Source: Tetranychus cinnabarinus (lineage: Eukaryota > Arthropoda > Arachnida > Trombidiformes > Tetranychidae). Taken from it: a stretch of 64,000 nucleotides of DNA. The position numbers and the translations under genes are program-made. This document shows, piece after piece, positions 21,746-34,206 of this stretch (within the stretch, counting starts at the first letter, position 1; each line of letters begins with the position of its first letter). The stretch spans positions 14,942,001 to 15,006,000 of the forward strand of contig WHVY01000001.1 of the NCBI GenBank assembly GCA_022266195.1, given 5' to 3'. The notes beneath the pieces were generated by a model that searched no databases, was not told where the DNA came from, and saw nothing but the letters and a program-made list of their open reading frames with translations.

Positions 21746-22325
21746 CTATTGGTACACGCACAAAAGGCGCAACAATCACTTATTCTGTTAACGATTCAAG
21801 TTTTTTTATCGCTATGCAATAGTATAACGCTAAAAAATGATCTGAATATATGCTACCGAATCACGCTATGCATGATTTTCGAGCAGCTTTTTTATCATAA
21901 CCTTGCCATGAGATTGTCTAAATATTGGTCCAAATCGATAACCATTTCAATAGAAAGCGAAGAAATTGTTGCGCAAAATCAAATATCTATACATACAATA
22001 TATAAAGTCAAAGTATCAAATTTTTGCGTCAAAATTGTGGCCAAACTGAGCGGGTTCTAAGAAAAAAAATTACACAGTGTGAAAGCCCTGATTCAACTAC
22101 AACGACGAAAAATAGGAAACCTGTCCTCAGAATCTCATGACCTCTGAGAAATTCATGAAAATAGAGGCTGGGGGAAAAATGTAGAATCCGTATCCAATAA
22201 CATTGAGAGAGGGGGAAAAACTTTTTGTTATTTAGGTTGATGGTTGATTGTTGGACCAGGATTTTATGTAAAACTTTGTCATTTGAGTAAAGAGGGAAAC
22301 TGACGTTTTTCCACCAGTTTTTTTA
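21746..22325. other. Intergenic spacer of block A
   Basis: The first ~230 bp match the spacer after the paralogue at 29385, then block-A-specific DNA begins (~21975). No gene seen. Confidence 0.5.
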
Positions 22326-22533
22326 CCGTCTTTTCACCGTATTGTCCACCATATTGTGCACCACTCAATCCAATACACCACACCTAATCACTCTAAAAAA
22401 AGCCACTCTAAAGTGATGGACAATTCAGTGGACAATTTTGTTGAGAAAAGTTTCTTTAAAAGTGATGTTGTTTGATTTAGTTGATTTGGTAGATGTGTTG
22501 GATTGGGTGGTGGACAATACCGTGAAAAGACGG
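22326..22533. mobile_element. Tourist-like MITE (PIF/Harbinger type)
   Basis: Inverted ends ccgtcttttcaccgtattgt (22326) and its complement at 22533 are flanked by TTA on both sides, the usual PIF/Harbinger target duplication. About 208 bp, no coding capacity. The corresponding part of block B lacks it, so it arrived after the block was duplicated or was lost from B. Confidence 0.65.
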
Positions 22534-23185
22534 TTAGCATGGGTGGTTAAAAGAAACTTACGATCAGTCATGATCGTGGCTCAGCTTGTATTAAATAAAA
22601 ATAAAAACCTTGAAAACATTCTTAGGCCAATTTCTGATCGTTGATTATCGTTATCGGCATATTTCTAGCACTGCTACAACACCGCAAGTATTAAGTCTTT
22701 ATAATCTTTGGTTCGTGAGTTTTACCAGTCAGATCAGTCAGATGGCAAATCAGTCTGCCATCCTCATGCTAATAAATCAACACTTTGATTGTGATCAATA
22801 GTAAAATCAATTGGATTAAAAATTAAATACATAAGTTATTAAGCATTCTAATGATGATGGATGGAAAGATCACGAAATCAAAGTTGAAAATGAGTCCAGG
22901 CTGGCATCAATGCTTTCAATTAGAGATGAATCATTGATACTTTTAATAAAAAGCTGCATAGGAACAATTAACATGCACAATAAACATGAGTCTAGATCTA
23001 ATAAACAACTTCAAGTTTCAGTATCGCTAAAAATCTGGAAAATGGCTAGTAAAGTTGCAAGTTTTTGTCGTAACCGAAAAAACTGCTCTTCTCAATCTTT
23101 GGAGAAAATTTTCAGTTTTTTTATGATTTCTCATTTTAAATCCATGGAAAACATCAATCTAGATCTAACAAACTCCAAGCTGAAC

Positions 23186-24721
23186 ATGGCTCGTTTAATA
23201 ATGGCAAATACAGTTGCAAGTTTTTATCGTAATCGAAAAATATTGTTTTTAAAATGTTTGGAAAAAATTTTCAGTTTCTTTATATGCTGATTCGTATGTT
23301 TTTCAATTGGTACGACGCACGGAAAGACTAACAATAATCCATCAGACTGTCCATCATGAACCGGATCAAAGTACGCCTGTAACTGTCAACTCTTTTGGTT
23401 ATCGTTCACTTAATCGGTGGGATTGGATCATCGGATTAATATCGCTGATCAATTGGTTTAGAGTGCTTATACTCATTTGCAATGATAGTGAATCGGTTGC
23501 CATTTATCTTGGTGATCCATTGTTTGGTAATAAAGATCGTCGCCCTTTATTCATATGGTGTTTGATCATATTAGTTATCATAGTCATCTTTCGTGAATGG
23601 ATTCTGACCCTTGGATCCAAAGGTAATCTCGAGGTATTATACGATTGGAATGTTTGTCTCAACGGCTTCACTCCAGTTCATTTGAAGATGGATAATATCA
23701 ACAGTAAAAGGCTTCGCACAACAGTCATTTTAGTGTCATTTTTTGCTTATTGCACGATGCATGTAGCTCCTTTATTTTTATCAATGTTGTTCATTGCCCT
23801 TTTGCTGACAAATCCTTGGATGTACAAGACACCAAAACTGTTCTTATCTAGTTTTATTTGGTCATTTCCAAGCATCTTCAGTAACTCTTTTCTTTTCAAC
23901 GAAATTGTTGGATTCAGTTGGTATCTTGTATGTTCATTATCATTTCATCTTTTCCAACTAATGGATTCACTGAATATGACCGTTCTACTAAACAGATCAA
24001 CTTACTTACTTAGAATTACTTTGGTTGAAAGAGAAGTGGAACCATTTTGTCTTTTAGCTATCCGTCGTCTAAACAGTTTTGAGTTTGCCATCAACAAATT
24101 ACGGTACATTTGCTTGTATTACGTTCTTGTATTTGCTTTTGCAGGCGATGTATACATTTTCCTTGGTGCCATTGCCAGAATCCACAATGGTGCTATAGCA
24201 AATTTGCTCGCGATTATTGGTGTGTTCATGCTATCAGTTATTAGAGAATTCGCAATTGCTGGCGGAAACTTCATCTCAAAGGTGATTTATAATACTTTAG
24301 TAGATACTTTTTTATTCAAATTAATTTTTTGTTTTCTTTTGTTGATAGCTTGAAAAGTTAATAAAACTTCACCAATTATCCTGCAAGAATAAGTTTTCAT
24401 TGGGAACAGCAAGCAAAGTAAGGAAAAATACGGTTGAAACAATTAACTTATGAATTTATTTATAAACTTATTGAGGCTGATTATTAATAAATGTATGATC
24501 CGATCTGTTGCACAGGTTTCAGAATTAATGGATCGGGCTGCTGGACCATACAATGGCGTCAAAATCGGAGACTTTGTGACTCTTGAGAAAAAAATTTTCA
24601 TATTGGTAAGAGGCTTCAATTAATTTCTGACTTGATAATAATCTATCTGTCTCAGTTTATTGTTGAGAACATATCACTCTTGATGCTATTCACGGTTAAC
24701 ATTGGACCTTTGATAAAGTGA
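23186..24721 (+). pseudogene. Gustatory-receptor-like gene with broken N-terminus (receptor 2)
   Basis: The long exon-1 frame (about 23291-24281) and exons 24349-24417, 24516-24605 and 24656-24721 are intact and spliced in phase 0, ending NIGPLIK. The N-terminal part starts at ATG 23186 but runs into TGA at 23288-23290. Comparison with the paralogue at 30271 shows a 17-bp deletion here, shifting the frame just before the ADSYVFQLVRRTERL-like segment. No Met follows early in the downstream frame. An N-terminal unit (xVASFxRNRK...LEKIFSFF) occurs twice in tandem at ~23040-23280. It could still be translated from an unrecognised upstream exon. Confidence 0.7.
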
Positions 24722-24924
24722 TGGAAATCGTGGATTCCGAGGGTAACCAAATGCTGAGAATTGGGCTCGTGATGGTTTTGCATGTTTCTCGGTTTTAAAG
24801 GTGACATTTCTATCAACTTTATATTTACAAAAAAAAACAATCAGTGACTTTACCCGAAACTTTTTATGTTCCAAACTCGAATCAATGCACTTTCGACTTG
24901 ATACAAAACAATGGAAAGCTCATT

Positions 24925-26156
24925 TGCACTAGTAGTGAGACTGTGGCCATTGTTCTTGGAGATTCATTTTTTCGCAGTAAAGATCGACGAGCTTTTATAA
25001 TGGGACTCATCAGTTTATCAATCACTATCAGCTTTAGAGAGTGGATTTTGAGCCTTGAAACCAAAGGAAGCCTCGAAACATTGTCGATATGGAAGTTTTG
25101 TCGCAACGGTTTTAATCTAGTTTACTTACAAATGAATGAAGTGCTCATGAATAGATTTCGCGCGGCTGTTATTTAAGTGTCAATTGTTGCTCATTGTACG
25201 ATGCTTGTTATTCCTTTATTTGTATTTATATTTTTCACCCCATTACTGACCAATCCTTGGATCTACAAGATTCCTGAATTGGCATTCATCTGTTTTCTTT
25301 ATTTCTTCATTATGACCTCTTTATTTATGAATACGCTTCTCGGATTTGGCTGGTATTTGCTATGCACACTCCTCTTTCATATCTACCGTTTGTTTAATCT
25401 GTTTGTCAAGGCTGATTACTTGAAAAATTGAACTGAAGAAGTGCATGAGAGAGACATCCAATTGCTGTGTTTACTAAGCATTCGTCGTCTCAATAGTTTT
25501 GAGTTGGCTGTTAGGAAATCACGCTATGTATTACTGTACATCGTCATTGTATTAACTTCTTTAGGCGATGCGTTTGTGTTCCTCGGACTAATTTTTAGAG
25601 TCTATAATGACTTCTTCGCGGGTCTTCTTGCCATAATTGGCATTTTCGGTCTTCCGTTTATTGAAGTTTTCGGTTATATTTTCGGAAATTTCATCTCAGA
25701 GGTAATTATCAATTGATTATATTATTGTATTTGATACAAAATTGTCTTATACTTTACTTTATTATGCTTTTTTTAGCTCAATAAGTTAACAATTACATGT
25801 AGATTGCACCAGTTGACTCTGCATAATAGACTCTCATTGAACACATTGATCAAGGTAATGATTGGTAGATTGATTGCATATAAATACTAAATTAAATTGT
25901 GATCTCAAAATGTAATAAAGACTGTTTAATTTACAATTTTGATTTAGCTTTTTGAAGTAATGGATCGAGTCGCTGGACCTTACAATGGCTTAAAGGTCAG
26001 GGACTTTTTGACTGTTGAGAAGAGATTCTTTATATTGGTATGATCTGTCTGATAATCTGATAAAACATTAACTCTTTTCTTCTTTTCCAGTTTATACTAG
26101 AAAATATATCAACTCTTATGCTATTCAAAGTTAACATTGGACCTTTCATAAAGTGA
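24925..26156 (+). pseudogene. Gustatory-receptor-like pseudogene (receptor 3)
   Basis: The frame begins abruptly at about SSETVAIVLGDSFF, with the N-terminal third missing. It is fused to the 3' tail of receptor 2 (24722-24925), and the fusion point marks a deletion. Exon 1 has a TAA at 25174-25176 (paralogue: TTA) and a TGA near 25429. Later exons 25777-25854, 25948-26037 and 26091-26156 keep good splice sites and frame. Confidence 0.8.
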
Positions 26157-26549
26157 TAAAAAAATATCACATAAATTAAGCATCGATTACAAGCATGAAA
26201 TAATACAAACTATCGCTAGAATAGTTACAAATGTCGAACAGCAATCAATGATCGTAGTACACGGCGAGAAAAGTCTGATATATTTGTTATCCTTGCGGAT
26301 TCGGTGTTGCAATAGAGCTAGTTGATCTGCCGTTGTCTGATTTCACATTTGAAAGACCTGTACTCATCGTCAGAATAAGAAATCCAAAAGTAATGATAAA
26401 ACCTTTGGCTATCCTCGAATCGATAAGATTCGTTTCGGGACGTAGAAAGCCTTTCTTTAAGGAAACGTGAAAGCTTTCTTGGCCAAGTTGATTGTTGGTA
26501 TTTTTTTGATTGTATTATAGTAGCATGAAAATTGAGAAAGTTGAAAATT

Positions 26550-26849
26550 TACTAAATATGGTCAATCTACCGAACAGATCAACTGGAACTATTATTTCAG
26601 TTGATAGACAAGTGAAAGTGAAGTCTATTAGCCATCCGTCGTCTCAATAGTTTCGAGTTCACTGTCGAAAAACTACGGTAAGTTTTCTTGTACATTGTTT
26701 TTGCTTTTTTAGGCGATTTATCCATTTTCCTTCTTGTCATTGTTAGACTTTAGAATGATTTTTTAGCGAATTCACTCGCAATCATTGGTGTGTTCAAGCT
26801 ATCAGCTATTGGAGCATTTGCAATTGCTTTTGGGAAGTTCATCTCGCAG
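26550..26849 (+). pseudogene. Fragment of a gustatory-receptor-like exon 1 (3' end)
   Basis: Clearly related to 31077-31374 of the receptor at 30271: it contains LNRSTG, the RRLNSFEF segment and the GNFIS-like end with a splice donor at 26850. Small deletions and stops break the frame, and no downstream exons were found. Confidence 0.7.
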
Positions 26850-27651
26850 GTAATTGAGGTATTGAGTATTTTCAGTTTGGCATTGAATTGATGAGGGAAG
26901 TTAACAAATCTAATGATATTTCTTTGTAGTTTTTTAGAAATGATACCTGATTTTTCAAGGTTGGAGTTATTGTTATATGATGATACGAAAATCCATAACT
27001 GTAATACAGCGAAGCATTAAAAAAATATTCAACAAAATGCAGCATCGATTTTAAATAAATATTGCAAATCGTAACTCATACTAATTTTCACTTGTCAAAA
27101 GCTGCGAGTCCTAGTGATAAATCAGATTTTAAAAAGGTATTATTATCAAATTGTACTAAATTTTACTGCAGATTGGTACAATCATGACTGCTTAATCGAT
27201 AAATTAAATCCACACCTAAAAGACTTGGAACCTTTTTAGTTATTGTAGTCGTGAACTGAGCCCATAAAACTAGTGTTCAAATCATTGTAAAAAGATGTTT
27301 ATTAAATAGCATCCAACAGTTAAGGATTTGTGAATCAATTCTTTTTGAATGAGCATCAAATAAATTCAATTAAAAGTGTGAACTTTAGTTTCTTAGCAAC
27401 AATTTTTCACAGAAAATAAATATATCATTTCAGTTATATTGATTCAATGATTATCCAAATTATTTAAATATAATAATATGATGCGGAATAGCACCCAACA
27501 ATAATAGGATTTTTAAATTAATTGTTTTTGAATGAACAATCGTGACAAAAAGAAACGATTTAAAATGTTGACAATAAAGTTGAGTAAAAACTGAATGCTT
27601 TAAAAACGAATTTCTAATTCATTTTGATCACAAGTTGAATGAAAACAAATC

Positions 27652-29384
27652 ATGGCTTTGAATGTTTTAAGCAAACAGAAAAATTACGTTTTGGAAAAAT
27701 TGTCGAGTTTTCCGTTTACAGTTCCCAATTCAAATGAATTTGATTTGACTGTTTGTAAACTAGTGCAGCGAACAGAGAGGTTGACCGCTTTCTTTCAACT
27801 TGACTTTAATGGTCCAAGCCAAAGCAACTTATCTGAAGTAAATGCGTTTGGTTACCGTCGATACAAATGGATGGACTGGTTCATAACAATCAACTGTTTA
27901 ATCACTTATACAAAATTTGTTGCACTCAGTTTCAGCACAAGTGATTATGTTGCGTTTTACCTTGGAGATTCATTATTTCGTGCTAAAGATGGTCAAGCTA
28001 TATATATATATGGTTCAATAATGATATCAATGTTGTTCATTTTTCGAGAATGGATTTTGAATCTCAATGCAAAAGGAAGCTTCGAAATATTGTCTGCATG
28101 GAAAGTTTGTTTCAATGGTTTCAACACGGCCAATTTGCAAATGAACAATCTTGTTGCCAAAAGATTTCGTTTCACCATCTTTTTATTTTCTATTTTTACA
28201 CAAAATGTGCTGCTTGCAATGCCTTTCTGTTCAGCATTAATATATATTATACCATGCTTATCCAATCCTTGGATATACAAAGTTCCTAAATTGGCCTTTT
28301 TCTGTTCTGTTTGGTCCTTTCCAATCATCTTTGTTTTTACGCTTCTTTTCAGTACTGCATTTGGATTCTTCTGGTACTTAGTTTGCTCCATTTGCTTTCA
28401 TCTCTTTCGACTGTATGATTTGCTGCACTCTACAGATGACTTGAATCACCGATTGGTTGATGGGAAACAACTTCGATCATTTTGTGTGTCAATCATTAGT
28501 CATCTAAACGCATTTGAAGTGGCTTCTCACAAATTTCGCTATCTACTGCTATGTTATCTTTTAATATTTGCTGCCGTAGGTGATTTCGACATTTTTCTTG
28601 GAACCATTGTTAAAGTTTACAATGAGTCAGTCGCAAATTTGTTCGCATTCCTCGGTTTCTCGATTTTGCTATCTCTTGGAACTTTTGGTTTAATTTTTGG
28701 AAATTTCATCTCAAAGGTAATTGACAGAATCGATTTCGATTGATATTTGATTGATTTTATATTCTTTTAATTAGCTCAATAAGTTGACAGTGAAACTGCA
28801 CCAACTATCCACCAAGAATAGACTTACGATGCGCACAGCAAACAAGGTAAATATGGATAATACATGTATATCTTTAAAATGAACAAGAGCAAAAGCGAAC
28901 ATGACTAATAATGAATTCTCAAAAATTTCCAACAAAAAAGCATAATTCGCAATAATTTTAGTCGATGAGAAAGCATAGAATCCGTATCACAAGTCATTGA
29001 TCTTACCAAATCAAATTTCCTCCACTTAAAATTACAAATTGTATTTTAAGTGGAGGAAATTCAAATACAATGTAAAATTTAAAAATCCTATCAACTCAAG
29101 TTGAGAATATACGGAATTACTCAATCTGTGAATCTGATCTTTTTGTACAGGTTTTGGAGATAATGGATCGAGCTGCTGGACCATACAATGGCATCAAAAT
29201 CGGAGACCTTTTGACTCTTGAGAAAAGTTTTGGTATAACGGTAAGATGAGTAAAAATGAAATTTCACTAAAACTCTAAATTCTGTTTCTTCTAGTTTATA
29301 TTAGAAAACATATCAGCTTTAATGCTATTTATTTGCAACATTGGACCTTTGATACATACTGCGAATCTTTCTAATCAAAATTAA
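27652..29384 (+). CDS. Gustatory-receptor-like 7TM protein (receptor 4)
   Basis: Exons 27652-28716, 28775-28846, 29151-29240 and 29295-29384 give 438 residues with all introns in phase 0. It is the closest paralogue of receptor 1, identical in exon lengths and very similar throughout; differences cluster in the first membrane segments. Features include the QRTERL motif after the N-terminus, FREWILNLNAKGSF in the first intracellular region, and the last helix FILENISALMLF. The start ATG is the first in frame. It appears intact. Ligand and site of expression cannot be inferred. Confidence 0.82.
29013..29060. repeat. Short perfect-arm hairpin in block B spacer
   Basis: aatttcctccacttaaaat is followed after ~9 bases by its inverse. 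It is absent from the equivalent place in block A (~21400). It may be a tiny inverted duplication. Stem too short for a typical MITE. Confidence 0.6.
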
Positions 29385-30270
29385 CCATTTGTACGCGTAC
29401 AAACGGCGAAACAATGACCTATCGTGATAATGACTCAAGTTTTTCATCGCTATTTAATAGTATAACTCTATATAAAAATATGAATTGAATAAAAATGATC
29501 TGAATATATGCTAGAGATATCAACCTATACATGATTTTCGAGCAGCTTTATATCATAACCTTGTCTAAATATTGGTTAAAGTCAATAACCATTTCAATAG
29601 AAAGCAAAGAAAATATAAATATAAGTAAAAACCTTGAAACCATTTCTAGGCCAATTTGATTATCGTTTGACAAATTTCTAGCAGCGTTACATCACCGCAA
29701 GTGTTAAGTCTTTATAACCTTTGATTCGTGAGTTGCGTGAGCAAACAGGCGTTAAATGAAAAAAACGCTCGGTATACTTAATTGCGCAAGGGATTGTTCA
29801 ACAATGATATTTGAGGATTGATTGCCAAATACGAGACCAATAATTGGTGTAATAAAATCAGTCTGCCATCCTCATGCTAATAAACTAACACTTTGATTGT
29901 GATCAATAGTTGAATCAGTTTTCATTAACAATTAATACATGTGTATTAAACATTCAAGGGATGATAGATGGAAAGATCACGAAATCAAAGGGAAAAATGA
30001 ATCCAGGCCTCCATCAATTCTTTCAATTAAAAGTGAATCAATGGTTTCAACTGGAAGACTCATAGCAACAATTAACATACATGATAAACATGAACCTAAA
30101 TCTAATAAACAACTTCAAGTTTCAAAATCGCTGATTAATAATGACTAATGAGGCGCAAGCTTTTTTTCGTAACCGGAAAAACTGTAATACTTTTTGCAAT
30201 ATTTGAAGAGGATTCTCAATTCAAATACATGAAAAACATCAATCTGAATCTAACAAACTCCAAGTTGAAC
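29385..30270. other. Intergenic spacer of block B
   Basis: Matches parts of 21746-23185 with a ~600-bp gap. A short open frame at 29939-30148 corresponds to the degenerate upstream frame near 22910 and is probably 5' flank of the receptor-2/5 type. Confidence 0.5.
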
Positions 30271-31776
30271 ATGGCTCGTTTGATAATACCTCATACATTT
30301 GCATGATATTATCGTTATCATAAAGTATTGTTTTTAAAATATTTGGAAAACATTTTCAATTTTTTTATATTTTCTCATTCAAATGATGTTGATTCGTATG
30401 TTTTTCAATTGATACGACGAACGGAGAGGTTAACAATAATCTACCAGGCTGTCTGTCATGGACTGGATCAAAGTAATCCTGTAACTGTCAAGTCTTCTGG
30501 TTATCGTCAACTTAATCGGTTGGATTGGGTCATCGGAATAACTTGTTTAATCAATTGGTTTAGAGTGCTTATACTCATTTGCAATGATAGTGAATCGGTT
30601 GCCATTTATCTTGGTGATCCATTGTTTGGTAATAAAGATCGTCGCCCTTTATTCATATGGTGTTTGATCATATTAGTTATCATAGTCATCTTTCGTGAAT
30701 GGATTCTGACCCTTGGATCCAAAGGAAATCTCGAGATATTACATGATTGGAATATTTGTCTCAACGGATTCACTCCGATTAATTTGAAGATGGATAATAT
30801 CAACTGTAAAAAGCTTCATGCAACAATCATTTCAGTGTCTAATTTTGCTTATTACACGATGCTCGTAGGTCCTCTATTTTTATCAATGTTGTTCATCGCC
30901 CCATTACTGACCAATCCTTGGATGTACAAGATACCGAAATTGTTCTTTTCTAGTTTTATTTGGTCATTTCCAACTATCTTTAGTATCTCTTTTCTTTTAA
31001 ACGGAATTGTTGGATTCAGTTGGTATCTTGTATGTTCATTATCGTTTCATCTTTTCCGGCTAACGAGTTTACTGAGTATGGCCAATCTACTGAACAGATC
31101 AACTGGGACTATTAACGTTGATAGAGAAGTGAAATTGCTCTGTCTATTAGCCACCCGTCGTCTCAACAGTTTCGAGTTCACCGTCAAAAAACTCCGGTAC
31201 GTTTCCTTGTATTACGTTTTTGTATTTGCTTCTTCAGCCGATGCTTACATTTTCCTTGGTGGCATTGTTAGAGTTTACAATGATATTTTAGCAAATTTAC
31301 TCGCAATCCTCGGGGTGTTTATGCTATCAGTTATTGGAGCATTTGCAATTGCTTTCGGCAATTTCATCTCAAAGGTAATTTATAATAAGCATTTTTGTAT
31401 TCAAATTAATTTTATGTTTCCTTTCATTGATAGCTTGATAAGTTTACACTAAACTTCATCAATTAACCTGCAAGAATAAGCTTTCATTGGGAACAGCAAG
31501 TAAAGTAAGGAATAATACATTTGAAACATTTAACTTATCAATAAATGTATGACCCGACCTTTTTGCACAGATTTTAGAGTTAATGGATCGGGCTGCTGGA
31601 CCATACAATGGCGTCAAAATCGGAGACTTCGTGACTCTTGAGAAAAGATTTTTCATATTGGTGAGATGCGTTAATTAATTTCTGACTTGATAATAATCTA
31701 TTTGTCTCAGTTTATCGTAGAAAACATATCACTCTTGATGCTATTCACGGTTAACATTGGACCTTTGATAAAGTGA
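30271..31776 (+). pseudogene. Gustatory-receptor-like gene with N-terminal stop and exon-2 frameshift (receptor 5)
   Basis: The expected start ATG at 30271 is followed by a TGA at 30304-30306, where the paralogue has an open codon. The remaining exon 1 (to 31374) is fully open. Exon 2 (31434-31504) is 71 bp instead of 69, shifting the frame and creating a stop. Exons 31571-31660 and 31711-31776 are otherwise intact. Two independent lesions make it a probable pseudogene, though a recent one. Confidence 0.75.
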
Positions 31777-31995
31777 TGGAAATCGCGGATTCCGAGGGTA
31801 ACCAAATGCTGAGAATTGGGCTCGTGATGGTTTTGCATGTTTCTCGGTTTTAAATGTTTTAATTCTATTGACTTTTTATTGGCACTAGAAGTGATTAATG
31901 GACGAATTTTTCCGAAACTTTTTTATTCCAAACTCGAACCAATTTACTTTCAACTTGATAATACAAAACAATGTAGAGCTCATTTCATGATCAAG

Positions 31996-32755
31996 CATAT
32001 GCATCAATGTATTATATTATTGTAAGCACACTTGTTATTAAATTTTATAAGCACACCGTGACTGTAATTAAAAAAAATCATTTTCTAATTAATAATTGTC
32101 ACTTGATGGATTCATAATTCAAAAACAGTATTATATTACAATGTAATAAAACGACTTATGAGATCAACATTTCAAAAATCGATCTAATTTCAATAGTTAA
32201 TGTTGACTTTTTCTCATGGTTACTTTACAGTTTTAGTATTTCATTGTTTTGGTAATGAATCAAGTAAATAAATAGGGTAAATCGTTAACTGTTAATGAAC
32301 TTAATATTTATGAACTGATCGATTGGCCTTGAACAAGGCAATGGAGATTAATAAAGCTTATTGATTTAAATTTTTAGCTCAAGTGTTTTTCAGATTATTT
32401 GCATTATGCATGATAATGAATTGTATCACACTTTGAACTTCATAATTTCAACATTTTATAAGTAATTTTCAAAACTGCTCACTTCAATGACGCTACAATC
32501 AAATCAATCACATGCATAATGAGTTTTGATATTCTGAATGGTTTTCATTCTGAATTTTCAATGAGTGGTGAACTTTAGATTCAACCATAAATTATTTAAC
32601 CTTCAATCTTGAAATTCATTTTGAGCTGGATTCTTTTCATTATGCCTTCAGTCATCAGTGGATTCACTGGGCAATATTATAATATTATTGGTAGTTGACA
32701 CAAATAAAGTCTTCTTTGGAATTAAAATCTTGAACTTAATATTGCTCTTCAAACT
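31996..32755. other. 5' flank of receptor 6
   Basis: Non-coding, and shared in inverted form with 11789-12475 and 13982-14614. It contains the empty TA site (about 32046-32047) at which the Tc1 element stands in the other copy. Confidence 0.6.
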
Positions 32756-34206
32756 ATGTCAAAATTGATTCAGCTTTTACTTGGATTTCGATCAAGTAAT
32801 GTCGATGATGCTGTAGTAATCAAAGATATGAAACGACTTGAGTCGTTTTGTGTAGCATTTAATATTTTACCAAATGGGTTTGCTCAAGATGCAAGTGTAA
32901 CACCATCGAAATGGACTATAGTAAAATCCGTCTTTTATTTTTGTATAATATTCGCCAATATTGGCCATTTAGTATTGTTAAGCGTCTTTAATTTACCCGA
33001 TCAATGGCTTCATATTTTTGGTGACTTTTTTTGTGGTCATCCAGGTCGTCGATTTTTTTGGCTTTTCTGGTTGTACATGTCCATTTTTGGTGAAGTTTTG
33101 CGACATTTTTGGATATATTTGGTTAAAAAAGGCCATTTAAAGACACTTAGATTGTACGATACATTGTACACAAAAGGGTTTAGAAGTCAAGTTTTACTTA
33201 TGAGTCCATTTTATTGTTTGAAGTTTCGCTTTGTGGTCAACAATCTAGCAATTTGGTGGATCAAAGTGATTGCTCTGTTAACGATCAGTCTTGCTCCAAT
33301 TTTAGTATTCATTAGTGAATCAGTATCTCAACTACCGAAAACACCTCAACAATTTATTTACACTTATTGTTGGCTTTTTGTCACTTATCTTGGACTTGTT
33401 TGTGCTTTGATCAACCTCATGTTAACCGGCGGTTTGGTTACAATTCATTTGGCTTACTTTTACTTTAAAGCTGTTCATGTAGCTGAGAATGTGGAACATT
33501 TTGCCAGGAAAAGAAGAAGTTCGCATAAGGTTGACTACTTGCTCATGTACAAAGCTACTATACGTGAGGTTATTCAATATCAGAATGAAATCGAGCATCT
33601 CAACGTTCGCTTTAGAAACTGGCTCATATTTCTTTACCTTGGAATGTCTTTTACTTCAGATTTTGGAGTCTACATTGCAGCTGTTGTTCACATCGATCAT
33701 AACTATTTAGACGTTTTTCTCGCAATTGTTGCTCTAAATGGTTTCATATCAATTGGAGTTTGCTCGTATGTCAATGGAATTGTATTGACAAAGGTAAAAT
33801 CAATTTAAATTATCTTTTGATCATTTAATTAGCCATGATTGAGTTTGATCGTTTTACTTTTAGATGAGCTCTTATTGTAAAAATCTAAGGAAAGGTACGT
33901 GTCGGTTACAATTGGATGCAATAGTTTCTATTAAGGTAATGTTTGGTTTCTCTGTTAGTCATAAAATAATGTGGAATCCAATTTACTTTGTGATTTTCAG
34001 GAAACTGATTTACAGGATCGACTCTCAAGGACTGATATTGCTTTTACTATCGGACAATTCCTGGACATGACAACTGAAATATTCGTCATTGTAAGTATCA
34101 ACTTCTTCCTCAGATGAACCATAATAACTGAATTTTACCTTTCGATTTACAGTATTTGATTGAAAACATTTCTCTTATTATGATGTTTACAGTAAACTTT
34201 CAATAA
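32756..34206 (+). CDS. Gustatory-receptor-like 7TM protein (receptor 6)
   Basis: Exons 32756-33793, 33864-33935, 34001-34090 and 34153-34206 give 417 residues; introns are phase 0 and short. It belongs to another subfamily than receptors 1-5 (start MSKLIQLLLGFRSSNVDD), but has the same exon plan and the last helix YLIENISLIMMF, again without TYxxxxxQF. Several hydrophobic segments span exon 1, with the conserved RFRNWLIFLYLG before the fifth to sixth helices. It is the intact parent of the frameshifted copy at 10343-11788 and the partial copies at 15446 and 17450. Its 3' end faces FERRY3, ~195 bp away. Confidence 0.8.

Larger units (their letters stand above)
19603..24925 (+). repeat. Tandem receptor block A
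   Basis: Upstream DNA, a GR of the 20061 type, spacer, a GR of the 23186 type and a characteristic 3' tail (24722-24925) recur in the same order and orientation at 27058-31995 (block B). Block A has ~600 bp extra in its middle (about 21975-22600), including a Tourist-like MITE. Confidence 0.8.
27058..31995 (+). repeat. Tandem receptor block B
   Basis: Second copy of block A (19603-24925), same gene order and orientation. Its 3' tail (31777-31995) overlaps the segment that was later copied in inverted form to 14.6 kb. Confidence 0.8.
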
